NCBI GenBank assembly: GCA_025928735.1
Contig: JAICIW010000025.1
Location: 1-13,170, forward strand
Source: Rhodanobacteraceae bacterium
Lineage (GTDB): Bacteria; Pseudomonadota; Gammaproteobacteria; Xanthomonadales; Rhodanobacteraceae
Direction of reading: 5' to 3'
DNA: 13,170 nucleotides
The position numbers and the translations under genes are program-made. This document shows, piece by piece, positions 7,494-13,170 of this stretch; the first letter of the stretch is position 1, and every line of letters starts with the position of its first letter. Under the pieces are notes generated by a model that saw nothing but the letters and a program-made list of their open reading frames with translations, had not been told where the DNA came from and made no database searches.

Positions 7494-7817
7494 ATGACTT
7501 TCGTCGTCACCGACAACTGCGTGAAGTGCAAGTACACCGATTGCGTGGAGGTGTGCCCGGTCGATTGTTTCCACGAAGGACCGAACTTCCTCGCGATCGA
7601 TCCGGACGAATGCATCGACTGCACGTTGTGCGAACCGGAATGTCCCGCGCGCGCGATCTTCCCCGAGGACGACGTGCCCGCGGGCCAGGAACACTACGTC
7701 GCGTTGAATGCGGAACTGGCGAAAGCGTGGCCGGTGCTCACCGAGCGCAAGGACCCGCCGCCGGACGCCAAGGAATGGGACGGCAAGCCGGACAAGTTGC
7801 CGCTGCTCGAACGCTAG
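7494..7817 (+). CDS. fdxA: 7Fe ferredoxin ([3Fe-4S][4Fe-4S]), FdxA type
   Basis: The 107-residue product closely resembles Azotobacter vinelandii ferredoxin I as I recall it, from TDNCVKCKYTDCVEVCPVDCF to the C-terminal LER. All nine cysteines of that protein are present, one position later because of the retained Met: C9, C12, C17, C21, C25, C40, C43, C46 and C50. By family knowledge C9, C17 and C50 hold the [3Fe-4S] cluster and C21, C40, C43 and C46 the [4Fe-4S] cluster. It is a cytoplasmic low-potential electron carrier. The frame extends 64 codons upstream to 7302, but that part runs through repeat DNA and has no counterpart in the family, so I chose the ATG at 7494. No clear Shine-Dalgarno sequence precedes it. 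The gene stands alone between the repeat copies. Confidence 0.96.
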   Translation: MTFVVTDNCVKCKYTDCVEVCPVDCFHEGPNFLAIDPDECIDCTLCEPECPARAIFPEDDVPAGQEHYVALNAELAKAWPVLTERKDPPPDAKEWDGKPDKLPLLER

Positions 7818-7833
7818 CTCGTGCGATCGCCGA

Positions 7834-7940
7834 TGATCGCTGCGATGGCCACCTCTGCGTAAGCGAACAGCGCTTCGGCAACAAGGCACCAGAACGGCCT
7901 TGCATGGCCTAACTTCTCACAACGGCTGCCTCGACTTCGG
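7834..7940 (+). repeat. Degenerate direct repeat downstream of fdxA (contains CATGGCC copy 3)
   Basis: This is the partner of 7333-7440. It starts with TGATCGCTGC and holds CCAGAACGGCCTTGCATGGCC at 7889-7909, exactly 500 bases after the unit at 7389. The rest of the fdxA-bamC gap has only a 6-bp inverted repeat, GCGATC/GATCGC (7823-7840), and no T-run terminator. Confidence 0.5.
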
Positions 7941-7984
7941 CGATCCAGCTCAGCGTTGCAGCAGGTGTTGCTGCATTGTGCCGA

Positions 7985-8602
7985 TCAGCCGCCACCCAAT
8001 CTTTGTTGCAGCGCGCCCATCACCCGCGCGACTGCGTCGGAGTTGCCTTGCGCGCTGATCAGGCTGCCCGTGCCGGACGGCGTGACACTGACGGTCACCG
8101 CGCCTTGCACGCTTTCGCTCTTGCTGCGATGGAAGATGCGGTGGAAGAAGCCGCCTTCGGACTTTTGCTTCACCACCGTGTCGACCGCGACCTGATAGGT
8201 GAGCGCGTTGTCGTCGTGCGCGGTGACCTGGCCGACGTCGCTGCGGGAAAGCGCGAGCCCAACGCGGTGATAGGCGCTGGCCGGGGTGTCGGACAGCGTC
8301 AATGAGTTGCTGGTGGCGGCGGCGGCACCCGCGGCGGCTGTGGATTCCGTCGGTGGCGCGCCGGTCTCGGGCGCCGTCATCGTGCCGGCGGCGGAAGCCG
8401 CGCCGGTGCCGGCATCCGGAATCGCCAGCGCCTCGGAGGTGGCTGGCTGATCCATGCCCGGCGGCACTTCCAGCGGCCGCTCCTGTTGTGCGGACTTGTA
8501 GGCAGGTTCCTTGTGCCGGAACGGATTGTGGGCCTTGATGGTCTGGCATCCCGTCAGCGCGATCGGGGCGAGCAGCAACAGCGTCAAAGTGAGTCGTTTC
8601 AT
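7985..8602 (-). CDS. bamC: BamC-like outer-membrane assembly lipoprotein, short form
   Basis: The 205-residue product has a lipoprotein signal, MKRLTLTLLLLAPIALTGC, with lipid-anchor cysteine C19. It then has PLEVPPGM (43-50), which resembles the BamC segment that binds BamD. A long Ala/Thr/Pro-rich linker (about 53-98) leads to one folded domain at about 99-202, with the helix-grip character of BamC. E. coli BamC has about 344 residues and two such domains, so one seems to be absent. Its place right after dapA is the E. coli arrangement (dapA-nlpB) and strengthens the call. An upstream in-frame ATG at 8623 overlaps the dapA stop as ATGA and would add seven residues; translation could be coupled from there. 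Neither start has a clear ribosome binding site. Confidence 0.8.
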   Translation of the reverse strand: MKRLTLTLLLLAPIALTGCQTIKAHNPFRHKEPAYKSAQQERPLEVPPGMDQPATSEALAIPDAGTGAASAAGTMTAPETGAPPTESTAAAGAAAATSNSLTLSDTPASAYHRVGLALSRSDVGQVTAHDDNALTYQVAVDTVVKQKSEGGFFHRIFHRSKSESVQGAVTVSVTPSGTGSLISAQGNSDAVARVMGALQQRLGGG

Positions 8603-8619
8603 GGGCGCATTGTGCATGA

Positions 8620-9510
8620 TCATGGCGTGACGGCGCCAGCGAGGGCGGACAGGGTTTCGCGAAGACGGGTGCGCGCGGGGCCCTGCGCGAGTTCCAGCAA
8701 CGGCAGACGCAGCGTCGCGCCACACAAACCCATTTCGGCCAGCCCGGCCTTCACCGCAATGGGGTTCGGTGCGCAATTCAACGCGTCGAGCAACGGCGCG
8801 ATCCGCTGCGCGTGCTGGGTGGCGGTGGTGCGGTCACCGCCGCGCGCGGCATCGCACAGCGCACGGAAAACTTCCGGAACCAGGTTGTTCACCACCGAAA
8901 CCACACCTCCTGCACCCGCCAGCATCGCGTCGACCGCGCTGCCATCGTCGCCGGACAGATAGACAAATCCCGGTCGCTGAAGTTGCACGATTGCGGCAAT
9001 GCGTTCCGGCGTGCCGACCGCCTCCTTGATGCCGATGATGCCGGCGCTGTCGCGAAGATCGGCGACCGTTTCAGGCTGCATGTCGCAGCCGGTGCGCGAA
9101 GGCACGTTGTACATCAGCACGGGCAGGCCGCCACGCGTGGCGACTTCGGTGAAGTGACGGCGCAAGCCGTCCTGGGTCGGACGCACGTAGTACGGTGTCA
9201 CCACCAGCGCCGCACCGACGCCCAGCGCCTTGGCGCGATGCGTCAAGGCAACCGTCTTGGCGGTCGCGGCTTCGCCGGTGCCGGCGATCACCGGCACGCG
9301 ATGCGCGATGCGTTCCACTGCGAAGACCAGCAGGCGCTCGTAGTCCGATTCATCCAGCATGTGTGCTTCGCCGGTGGACCCCGCCACCACGATGCCCTGG
9401 GTGCCGCCGTCGAGCTGACGATCGATCAACCGCCCGAACGCGGCCAGATCGAGCACGCCGTGTTCGTCGAACGGCGTCGCGATCGCGCAGAGGCTGCCGG
9501 CAATGTCCAC
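8620..9510 (-). CDS. dapA: 4-hydroxy-tetrahydrodipicolinate synthase
   Basis: This enzyme condenses pyruvate with aspartate semialdehyde in the lysine/meso-diaminopimelate pathway, in the cytoplasm. The 296-residue product has the full active site: GSTGE (44-48), Y134 and R139 in YNVPSRTG, Schiff-base lysine K162 in GIIGIKEA, and the GDDGSAVD segment. These positions are one higher than E. coli Y133, R138 and K161, which supports the GTG start at 9510; AGGA eight bases upstream agrees. In-frame ATGs at 9546 and 9543 would add about a dozen unmatched residues, lack a ribosome binding site, and coincide with a TATGAT box. The gene overlaps bamC if that gene starts at 8623, and diverges from gcvR. 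Confidence 0.95.
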   Translation of the reverse strand: MDIAGSLCAIATPFDEHGVLDLAAFGRLIDRQLDGGTQGIVVAGSTGEAHMLDESDYERLLVFAVERIAHRVPVIAGTGEAATAKTVALTHRAKALGVGAALVVTPYYVRPTQDGLRRHFTEVATRGGLPVLMYNVPSRTGCDMQPETVADLRDSAGIIGIKEAVGTPERIAAIVQLQRPGFVYLSGDDGSAVDAMLAGAGGVVSVVNNLVPEVFRALCDAARGGDRTTATQHAQRIAPLLDALNCAPNPIAVKAGLAEMGLCGATLRLPLLELAQGPARTRLRETLSALAGAVTP

Positions 9511-9541
9511 GAAGAGGTTCCTGCGCTCGTCCAAACCCCGC

Positions 9542-9547
9542 ATCATA
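9542..9547 (-). promoter_or_regulatory. Possible -10 box of dapA-bamC
   Basis: TATGAT on the minus strand matches the -10 consensus in five of six positions. It lies 31 bases before the GTG start, giving a leader of about 25 bases that includes the AGGA ribosome binding site. No good -35 was found, so this remains tentative. Confidence 0.3.
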
Positions 9548-9647
9548 AGGCAATCGCGCGGCGGGATTCCGTCTCGAATCGGTCCCGGACTGTCTGTCAC
9601 GCCTGCCCCATGCTGGACCGGCCACGAAGCGACCCGGGTGATCACAA

Positions 9648-9676
9648 TTGGAAACGCCAGTCGACGCCATTATTCT
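9648..9676 (+). promoter_or_regulatory. Possible sigma-70 promoter of gcvR, implying a leaderless mRNA
   Basis: TTGGAA (9648-9653) and TATTCT (9671-9676) are exactly 17 bases apart. The predicted first transcribed base is 9683 or 9684, which is the GTG start codon itself. The same TTG could instead be an upstream start codon of gcvR. Confidence 0.4.
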
Positions 9677-9683
9677 CCCTTCC

Positions 9684-10265
9684 GTGAACCTGAAAACCGT
9701 CACCCGCTTGAACCCTCCCGCCGCTCGCCCTGCCGCCGACCACCAGTTGCTGATCCAGGCCGTCGCGCCCGCGGCGGACTCGCCGCTGCTGGTGCTGTCG
9801 CGCCGCATCGCCGACGCCGGCTGCAACCTGGTCGAATCACGCGTCGCCACCGTGGGTGCGGACGTGTCCGTGCTGCTGCTGGCCAAGGGCGGCTGGGATG
9901 CGATCGCCAAACTGGAAACCGCGCTCGCCCGCGTCGGGCGCAGCGAGAACGTGCACCTGCTGAGTTATCGCACCCAGGCACGCGACCGGCAAAGCCACCT
10001 GTTGCCGTACATGATCGAGGTGGTCGCGGCCGACAAGCCGGGCGTGCTGGTGGAATTGATCGACTTCTTCAACCGCCGCTCGATCAGCATCGAGCAGATG
10101 TCCTCGATGCGCTATCAGGCCATGCAGACCGGCGCGGACATGTTCCAGGCGCAACTGACGATCGGGATTCCCGCTGATACGCGCATCGCCGAACTGCGCG
10201 ACGAGTTCATGGAAATGTGCGACGGTTTGAATCTCGACGCGATCATGGACCCCGTCAAATTTTAA
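9684..10265 (+). CDS. gcvR: Glycine cleavage system regulator-like protein with two ACT domains
   Basis: This is a 193-residue protein with two ACT domains, at about 21-95 (DHQLLIQAVAPAADSPLLVL and following) and 108-185 (YMIEVVAADKPGVLVELIDF and following). In E. coli, GcvR binds GcvA and represses the glycine cleavage operon, with glycine relieving the repression. Its position, divergent from dapA-bamC and followed by bcp, is the E. coli order and supports the name. The start is uncertain. GTG at 9684 lies right at the predicted transcription start of a good promoter. A TTG at 9648 would add 12 residues and has only a weak GGGTGA upstream. There is no in-frame ATG near the N-terminus. No gcvA or glycine cleavage gene is visible here, so the regulatory target is inferred from the family. 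Confidence 0.82.
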   Translation: MNLKTVTRLNPPAARPAADHQLLIQAVAPAADSPLLVLSRRIADAGCNLVESRVATVGADVSVLLLAKGGWDAIAKLETALARVGRSENVHLLSYRTQARDRQSHLLPYMIEVVAADKPGVLVELIDFFNRRSISIEQMSSMRYQAMQTGADMFQAQLTIGIPADTRIAELRDEFMEMCDGLNLDAIMDPVKF

Positions 10266-10275
10266 GGATGCTCCG

Positions 10276-10311
10276 TCGTCATCCCGGCCATGGATTGGCC
10301 GGGATCCAGAA
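10276..10311. repeat. REP-like palindromic unit 1 (gcvR-bcp gap)
   Basis: GTCATCCCGGCC and GGCCGGGATCCA enclose a perfect 9-bp stem, ATCCCGGCC (10281-10289) and GGCCGGGAT (10297-10305), with a seven-base loop. It starts 11 bases after the gcvR stop. No T-run follows, so termination is unlikely without help. Confidence 0.7.
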
Positions 10312-10343
10312 CCACGGATGGAAAACGCAACCTTCCTTTAACC

Positions 10344-10371
10344 GTCATCCCGGCGAAAGCCCGGGATCCAT
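10344..10371. repeat. REP-like palindromic unit 2, abutting the bcp start
   Basis: This is a second copy of the GTCATCCCGG-seven bases-CCGGGATCCA plan, with a 7-bp stem (10347-10353 and 10361-10367) and loop CGAAAGC. It lies 66 bases after unit 1 in the same orientation. Its right arm holds GGGA, nine bases before the bcp ATG. Confidence 0.7.
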
Positions 10372-10375
10372 TTTG

Positions 10376-10837
10376 ATGATCAAAATCGGCAACAAGGTTC
10401 CCAAACTCGCAGGCACCCTCCAGTCGGGCGACACGCTGAAGCTCGCCGACCTGCGCGGCCAGTGGGTGGTGCTGTATTTCTACCCCAAGGACAACACCAC
10501 CGGCTGCACCCGCGAGGCCGGCGACTTTCGCGACTTGTACACGACGTTCAAGCGCCGCGGCGCCGCGATCGTGGGCGTATCGCGCGACAGCGCCCGCTCG
10601 CATTCCGGTTTCAAGGAAAAGCTCGGCCTGCCCTTCCCGCTGGTCGCCGACACCGACGAGGCCTGGTGCAAGGCGTTCGATGTGATCCGCCAGAAAAAGT
10701 TGTATGGCCGCGAATACCTGGGCGTCGATCGCAGCACCTTCCTGATCGATCCCGAAGGCAAACTCGTCCAGGAGTGGCGCGGCGTGAAAGTGCCTGGCCA
10801 CGCCCAAACCGTCCTGGACGCGACCCCCGCCAAGTGA
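10376..10837 (+). CDS. bcp: Thiol peroxidase of the Bcp/PrxQ peroxiredoxin family, lacking the usual resolving Cys
   Basis: The 153-residue product has the AhpC-TSA/thioredoxin fold: VVLYFYPKDNTTGCT with peroxidatic C44, VGVSRDS, FPLVADTD, and FLIDPEGKL near the end. It reduces hydrogen peroxide and organic hydroperoxides in the cytoplasm. The motif around the active cysteine reads GCTREAGDF. The residue five positions on, where E. coli Bcp has resolving C50, is G49 here. The only other cysteine is C98 in EAWCKAF, matching the third cysteine of E. coli Bcp. It may therefore work as a 1-Cys enzyme or use C98. The N-terminal MIKIGNKVP fits the family and sets the start, whose only ribosome binding site is GGGA inside a REP-like hairpin. 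The gene end overlaps a possible GTG start of the PhoH gene (GTGA). Confidence 0.93.
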   Translation: MIKIGNKVPKLAGTLQSGDTLKLADLRGQWVVLYFYPKDNTTGCTREAGDFRDLYTTFKRRGAAIVGVSRDSARSHSGFKEKLGLPFPLVADTDEAWCKAFDVIRQKKLYGREYLGVDRSTFLIDPEGKLVQEWRGVKVPGHAQTVLDATPAK

Positions 10838-10905
10838 GCAAGCCCGCCCGATCCGCGCCCGCCAAACGCGCGCCCGTCTCCCCGCCCGCCCAATCCGGAG
10901 CCCGC

Positions 10906-12291
10906 ATGCCGAAGCCCGCCGCCCGGCGCATCTATGCGCTGGACACCAACGTGTTGCTGCACGATCCGACCGCGCTGTTCCGTTTCGAGGAACACGACGT
11001 GTTCATCCCGATGACGGTGCTGGAGGAACTGGACGAAAAGAAACAGGGCGTGTCAGAAGTCGCCCGCAACGCGCGCCAGGCCAGTCGCTTCCTCAACGAA
11101 CTGATCGAACGCAACAACAGCCACGGCATCGCCGACGGCGTGCCGCTTGCGCAGCCCGACGGCGTCAAGTTGCGCAGCGGCGGCGCCAATGGACGTCTCT
11201 ACTTCCAGATACAGACCAGCAACGGGCAGGGCAAAGCCGACAACCGCATCCTCGCCGCGATCCTCGACCTGCGCGAACATCATCGCGACGCCGCGGTGGC
11301 GTTGGTGTCCAAGGACATCAACCTCCGCATCAAGGCGACGATTTACGGTGTCGCCGCCGAGGATTACGAGAACGACCGGGCGCTGGATGATTTCTCGCTG
11401 CTGTACACCGGCTCGGCCGAACTGCCGGCTGATTTCTGGGATCGCCATCCGGAATTGCGCTCGTGGTCGGAACGCGGGCAGACGTTCTACGAGGTGAAAC
11501 CGCGCGACGACGAGGCCTGGCAACCCAACGAATGCCTGTATCTGCCCGGCGAAAACAGCGTCGAACTGCGCGTGCTCGATCAGGCCGGCGAAAAGAACAA
11601 ACTGGCGCTGCTGCACGACTACACCAGCAGTGCGCACAGCGTGTGGGGTATCGCCGCGCGCAACCGCGAGCAGAATTTCGCGCTCAACATGCTGATGGAT
11701 CCGGACATCGACTTCGTGACTCTGCTCGGCACCGCCGGTACCGGCAAGACCTTGCTGGCGCTCGCTGCGGGTCTGGCACAGGTGATGGATCAGCAGCGCT
11801 ATCGCGAAATCATCATGACCCGTGCGACGGTGTCGGTGGGCGAGGACATCGGTTTCCTGCCCGGCACCGAAGAAGAAAAGATGACACCGTGGATGGGCGC
11901 GCTCACCGACAACCTCGAAGTGCTGACCAATCCCGAGGAAGGCGGTTCGTGGGCGCGCCAGGCGACCAACGATTTGCTGGCCTCGCGCATCAAGATCCGT
12001 TCGCTGAACTTCATGCGCGGCCGTACGTTTCTGTCGCGTTACCTGATCATCGACGAGGCGCAGAACCTGACGCCCAAGCAGATGAAGACGCTGATCACCC
12101 GCGCCGGTCCCGGAACCAAGATCGTGTGCCTCGGCAACGTCGAGCAGATCGACACGCCGTATCTGACCGAAACGACGTCGGGACTCACCTACGCGGTGGA
12201 TCGCTTCAAGCAGTGGCCGCACGCGGCGCACATCACGCTACGGCGGGGTGAGCGGTCGCGACTTGCCGACTTTGCCTCAGAAGCATTGTGA
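10906..12291 (+). CDS. PIN-PhoH fusion ATPase (PhoH2/YlaK type)
   Basis: This is a 461-residue two-domain protein. The N-terminal PIN nuclease domain (about 9-150) has acidic residues in YALDTNVLLHD (D13), LEELDEKK, ADNRILAA and LVSKDINLRIKA. The C-terminal PhoH ATPase has Walker A GTAGTGKT (275-282), SVGEDIGFLPGT, and Walker B LIIDEAQN with D383 and E384. Proteins of this architecture (mycobacterial PhoH2) act as RNA helicase/ribonucleases and are often linked to toxin-antitoxin or stress RNA metabolism. The ATG at 10906 has GGAG five bases upstream. An in-frame GTG at 10834, overlapping the bcp stop as GTGA, would add a 24-residue Ala/Pro/Arg-rich leader and cannot be excluded. It is probably co-transcribed with bcp. 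Confidence 0.94.
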   Translation: MPKPAARRIYALDTNVLLHDPTALFRFEEHDVFIPMTVLEELDEKKQGVSEVARNARQASRFLNELIERNNSHGIADGVPLAQPDGVKLRSGGANGRLYFQIQTSNGQGKADNRILAAILDLREHHRDAAVALVSKDINLRIKATIYGVAAEDYENDRALDDFSLLYTGSAELPADFWDRHPELRSWSERGQTFYEVKPRDDEAWQPNECLYLPGENSVELRVLDQAGEKNKLALLHDYTSSAHSVWGIAARNREQNFALNMLMDPDIDFVTLLGTAGTGKTLLALAAGLAQVMDQQRYREIIMTRATVSVGEDIGFLPGTEEEKMTPWMGALTDNLEVLTNPEEGGSWARQATNDLLASRIKIRSLNFMRGRTFLSRYLIIDEAQNLTPKQMKTLITRAGPGTKIVCLGNVEQIDTPYLTETTSGLTYAVDRFKQWPHAAHITLRRGERSRLADFASEAL

Positions 12292-12324
12292 AGCCGAAGA
12301 CCAACGGAAAGGCAACAACGTTGT

Positions 12325-12444
12325 CGTCATTCCGGGGCCGCATCCGGTTCCATCGGATGCGGAACCCGGAACCCAGCGCCTTTGGCCTTTACAATCCAGA
12401 GTCACTGGGTTCCGGATCGCTGCTCCGCAGCGTCCGGAATGACG
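12325..12444. repeat. 120-bp nested palindromic (BIME/MITE-like) element between phoH and thiD
   Basis: The outer arms CGTCATTCCGG (12325-12335) and CCGGAATGACG (12434-12444) are perfect 11-bp inverted repeats. The inner arms CCGGAACCCAG (12366-12376) and CTGGGTTCCGG (12405-12415) form another perfect 11-bp pair. Between outer and inner arms lie hairpins CCGCATCCG/CGGATGCGG (12338-12346 and 12354-12362) and CGCTGC/GCAGCG (12418-12423 and 12427-12432). The strand can fold as a branched structure. The GTCATTCCGG ends relate it to the two units in the gcvR-bcp gap. It fills most of the 160-bp gap; no thiamine riboswitch was seen there. Confidence 0.75.
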
Positions 12445-12451
12445 AATTGAC

Positions 12452-13170
12452 ATGTCATACCAATCCTCGACGGTGAATCCCGTCTGCTGCCTCACCATCG
12501 CAGGCTCCGACTCCGGTGGCGGCGCGGGCATCCAGGCCGATCTCAAGACCTTCGCGGCGCTCGGCGTGCACGGCACCAGTGCAATCACGGCGCTGACCGC
12601 GCAAAACACGCAAGGCGTGACGGCGGTGCACCCGGTGCCGGCGAACCACCTGCGCGCCGAACTCACTGCGGTGTTCGATGATTTCGCGATCGCGGCAGTC
12701 AAGACCGGCATGCTGGGCGATGCCCGCACGGTGCGCTGCGTCGCGCGCGCACTCGCACGCCGCAAGCCGCGCTGGCTCATTGTCGATCCCGTGATGATCG
12801 CAACTTCCGGCGCGCGGTTGCTGGACAAGGACGCGGTCAAGGTGCTGATCGGAAACCTGATCCCGCTCGCCGATGTGCTGACGCCCAACCTGCCGGAAGC
12901 CGAAGCCCTGACCGGCATCGCGATCCGCAACGCGCGCGACGGCGAACGCGCCGCGGAAAAATTGCGCGCGTTCGGCGCCAAGGCCGTGCTGCTGAAAGGC
13001 GGCCACGGACGCGGACGTGAAGTGATCGATCGATGGTTCGATGCGCGTGGCACGTTCGAAATCCGCAGCCGCAGGCTGCCGTTCGAGGCGCACGGTACCG
13101 GTTGCACGCTGTCGGCTGCGCTCGCCGCCGAATTGGCAAAGGGCCGATCGCCGCGCGTCGCTACACGCCG
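12452..13170 (+). CDS. thiD: Hydroxymethylpyrimidine/phosphomethylpyrimidine kinase (3' end cut by window edge)
   Basis: This cytoplasmic ribokinase-fold enzyme makes HMP-pyrophosphate for thiamine synthesis from HMP in two phosphorylations. The 239 complete codons seen have the family motifs in order: TIAGSDSGGGAGIQADLKT (15-33), KTGMLGD (84-90), VDPVMIATSGARLL (111-124), LTPNLPEAEALTG (143-155), LKGGHG (181-186), and the HGTGCTLSAA anion-hole segment (214-223). Only the last 20 to 30 residues should be missing. The ATG at 12452 gives a normal N-terminus but lies only seven bases after the palindromic element and lacks a good ribosome binding site; an in-frame GTG at 12473 is the alternative. 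No other thi gene is in view, and the gene may be read through from phoH. Confidence 0.95.
   Translation, partial: MSYQSSTVNPVCCLTIAGSDSGGGAGIQADLKTFAALGVHGTSAITALTAQNTQGVTAVHPVPANHLRAELTAVFDDFAIAAVKTGMLGDARTVRCVARALARRKPRWLIVDPVMIATSGARLLDKDAVKVLIGNLIPLADVLTPNLPEAEALTGIAIRNARDGERAAEKLRAFGAKAVLLKGGHGRGREVIDRWFDARGTFEIRSRRLPFEAHGTGCTLSAALAAELAKGRSPRVATR

Noticed and set aside
9636..9650. GGGTGATCACAATTG as a CRP/Clp-type site upstream of gcvR and dapA
   Set aside because: The half-sites TGTGA and TCAC overlap instead of being six bases apart, so it does not fit the known operator spacing.
11053..12231. A 392-codon open frame on the minus strand across the PhoH gene
   Set aside because: It is antisense to well-supported PIN and Walker motifs and its product resembles no known protein.
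12292..12451. Possible TPP riboswitch before thiD
   Set aside because: The gap is filled by the nested palindrome, and no THI-box-like core (CTGAGA, ACCTGA) is present.

Overview
The window looks like chromosomal DNA of a high-GC gammaproteobacterium of the order Xanthomonadales (Lysobacteraceae/Rhodanobacteraceae type). The reasons are a TonB-dependent receptor of the Xanthomonas/Caulobacter carbohydrate type, the core cluster bamC-dapA | gcvR-bcp (also the arrangement in E. coli) followed by a PIN-PhoH gene, and GTCATCCCGG/GTCATTCCGG palindromic repeats between genes. The assignment rests on gene content and style, not on a database match.

Left half (1-6815): a carbohydrate-scavenging locus in two back-to-back pairs. 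A Tat-exported GH36-like alpha-galactosidase (minus, cut by the left edge) diverges from a secreted amidohydrolase-2 family protein (plus). That gene converges on a DeoR/AgaR-type repressor (minus), sharing a CTAG tetranucleotide for both stop codons. The repressor diverges from a 968-residue TonB-dependent receptor. Both divergent intergenic regions carry TTTCGTT-type sequences, including an identical 11-mer in opposite orientation, so the DeoR protein probably controls all four genes. The likely plan is that the receptor imports an oligosaccharide across the outer membrane, the exported hydrolases trim it, and the repressor senses a phosphorylated sugar in the cytoplasm.

Junction (6816-7493): about 680 bp with no convincing gene. 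It holds one strong hairpin and two copies of a CCAGAA..GGCC....CATGGCC repeat; a third copy lies beyond fdxA.

Right half (7494-13170): housekeeping genes. These are 7Fe ferredoxin fdxA (plus); the minus-strand operon dapA-bamC, of which bamC encodes a short one-domain protein; and the divergent plus-strand series gcvR, bcp, PIN-PhoH ATPase and thiD (cut by the right edge). Palindromic REP-like elements occupy the gcvR-bcp and phoH-thiD gaps, and one supplies or masks the bcp ribosome binding site. No RNA gene, CRISPR array, transposase or prophage gene was seen.
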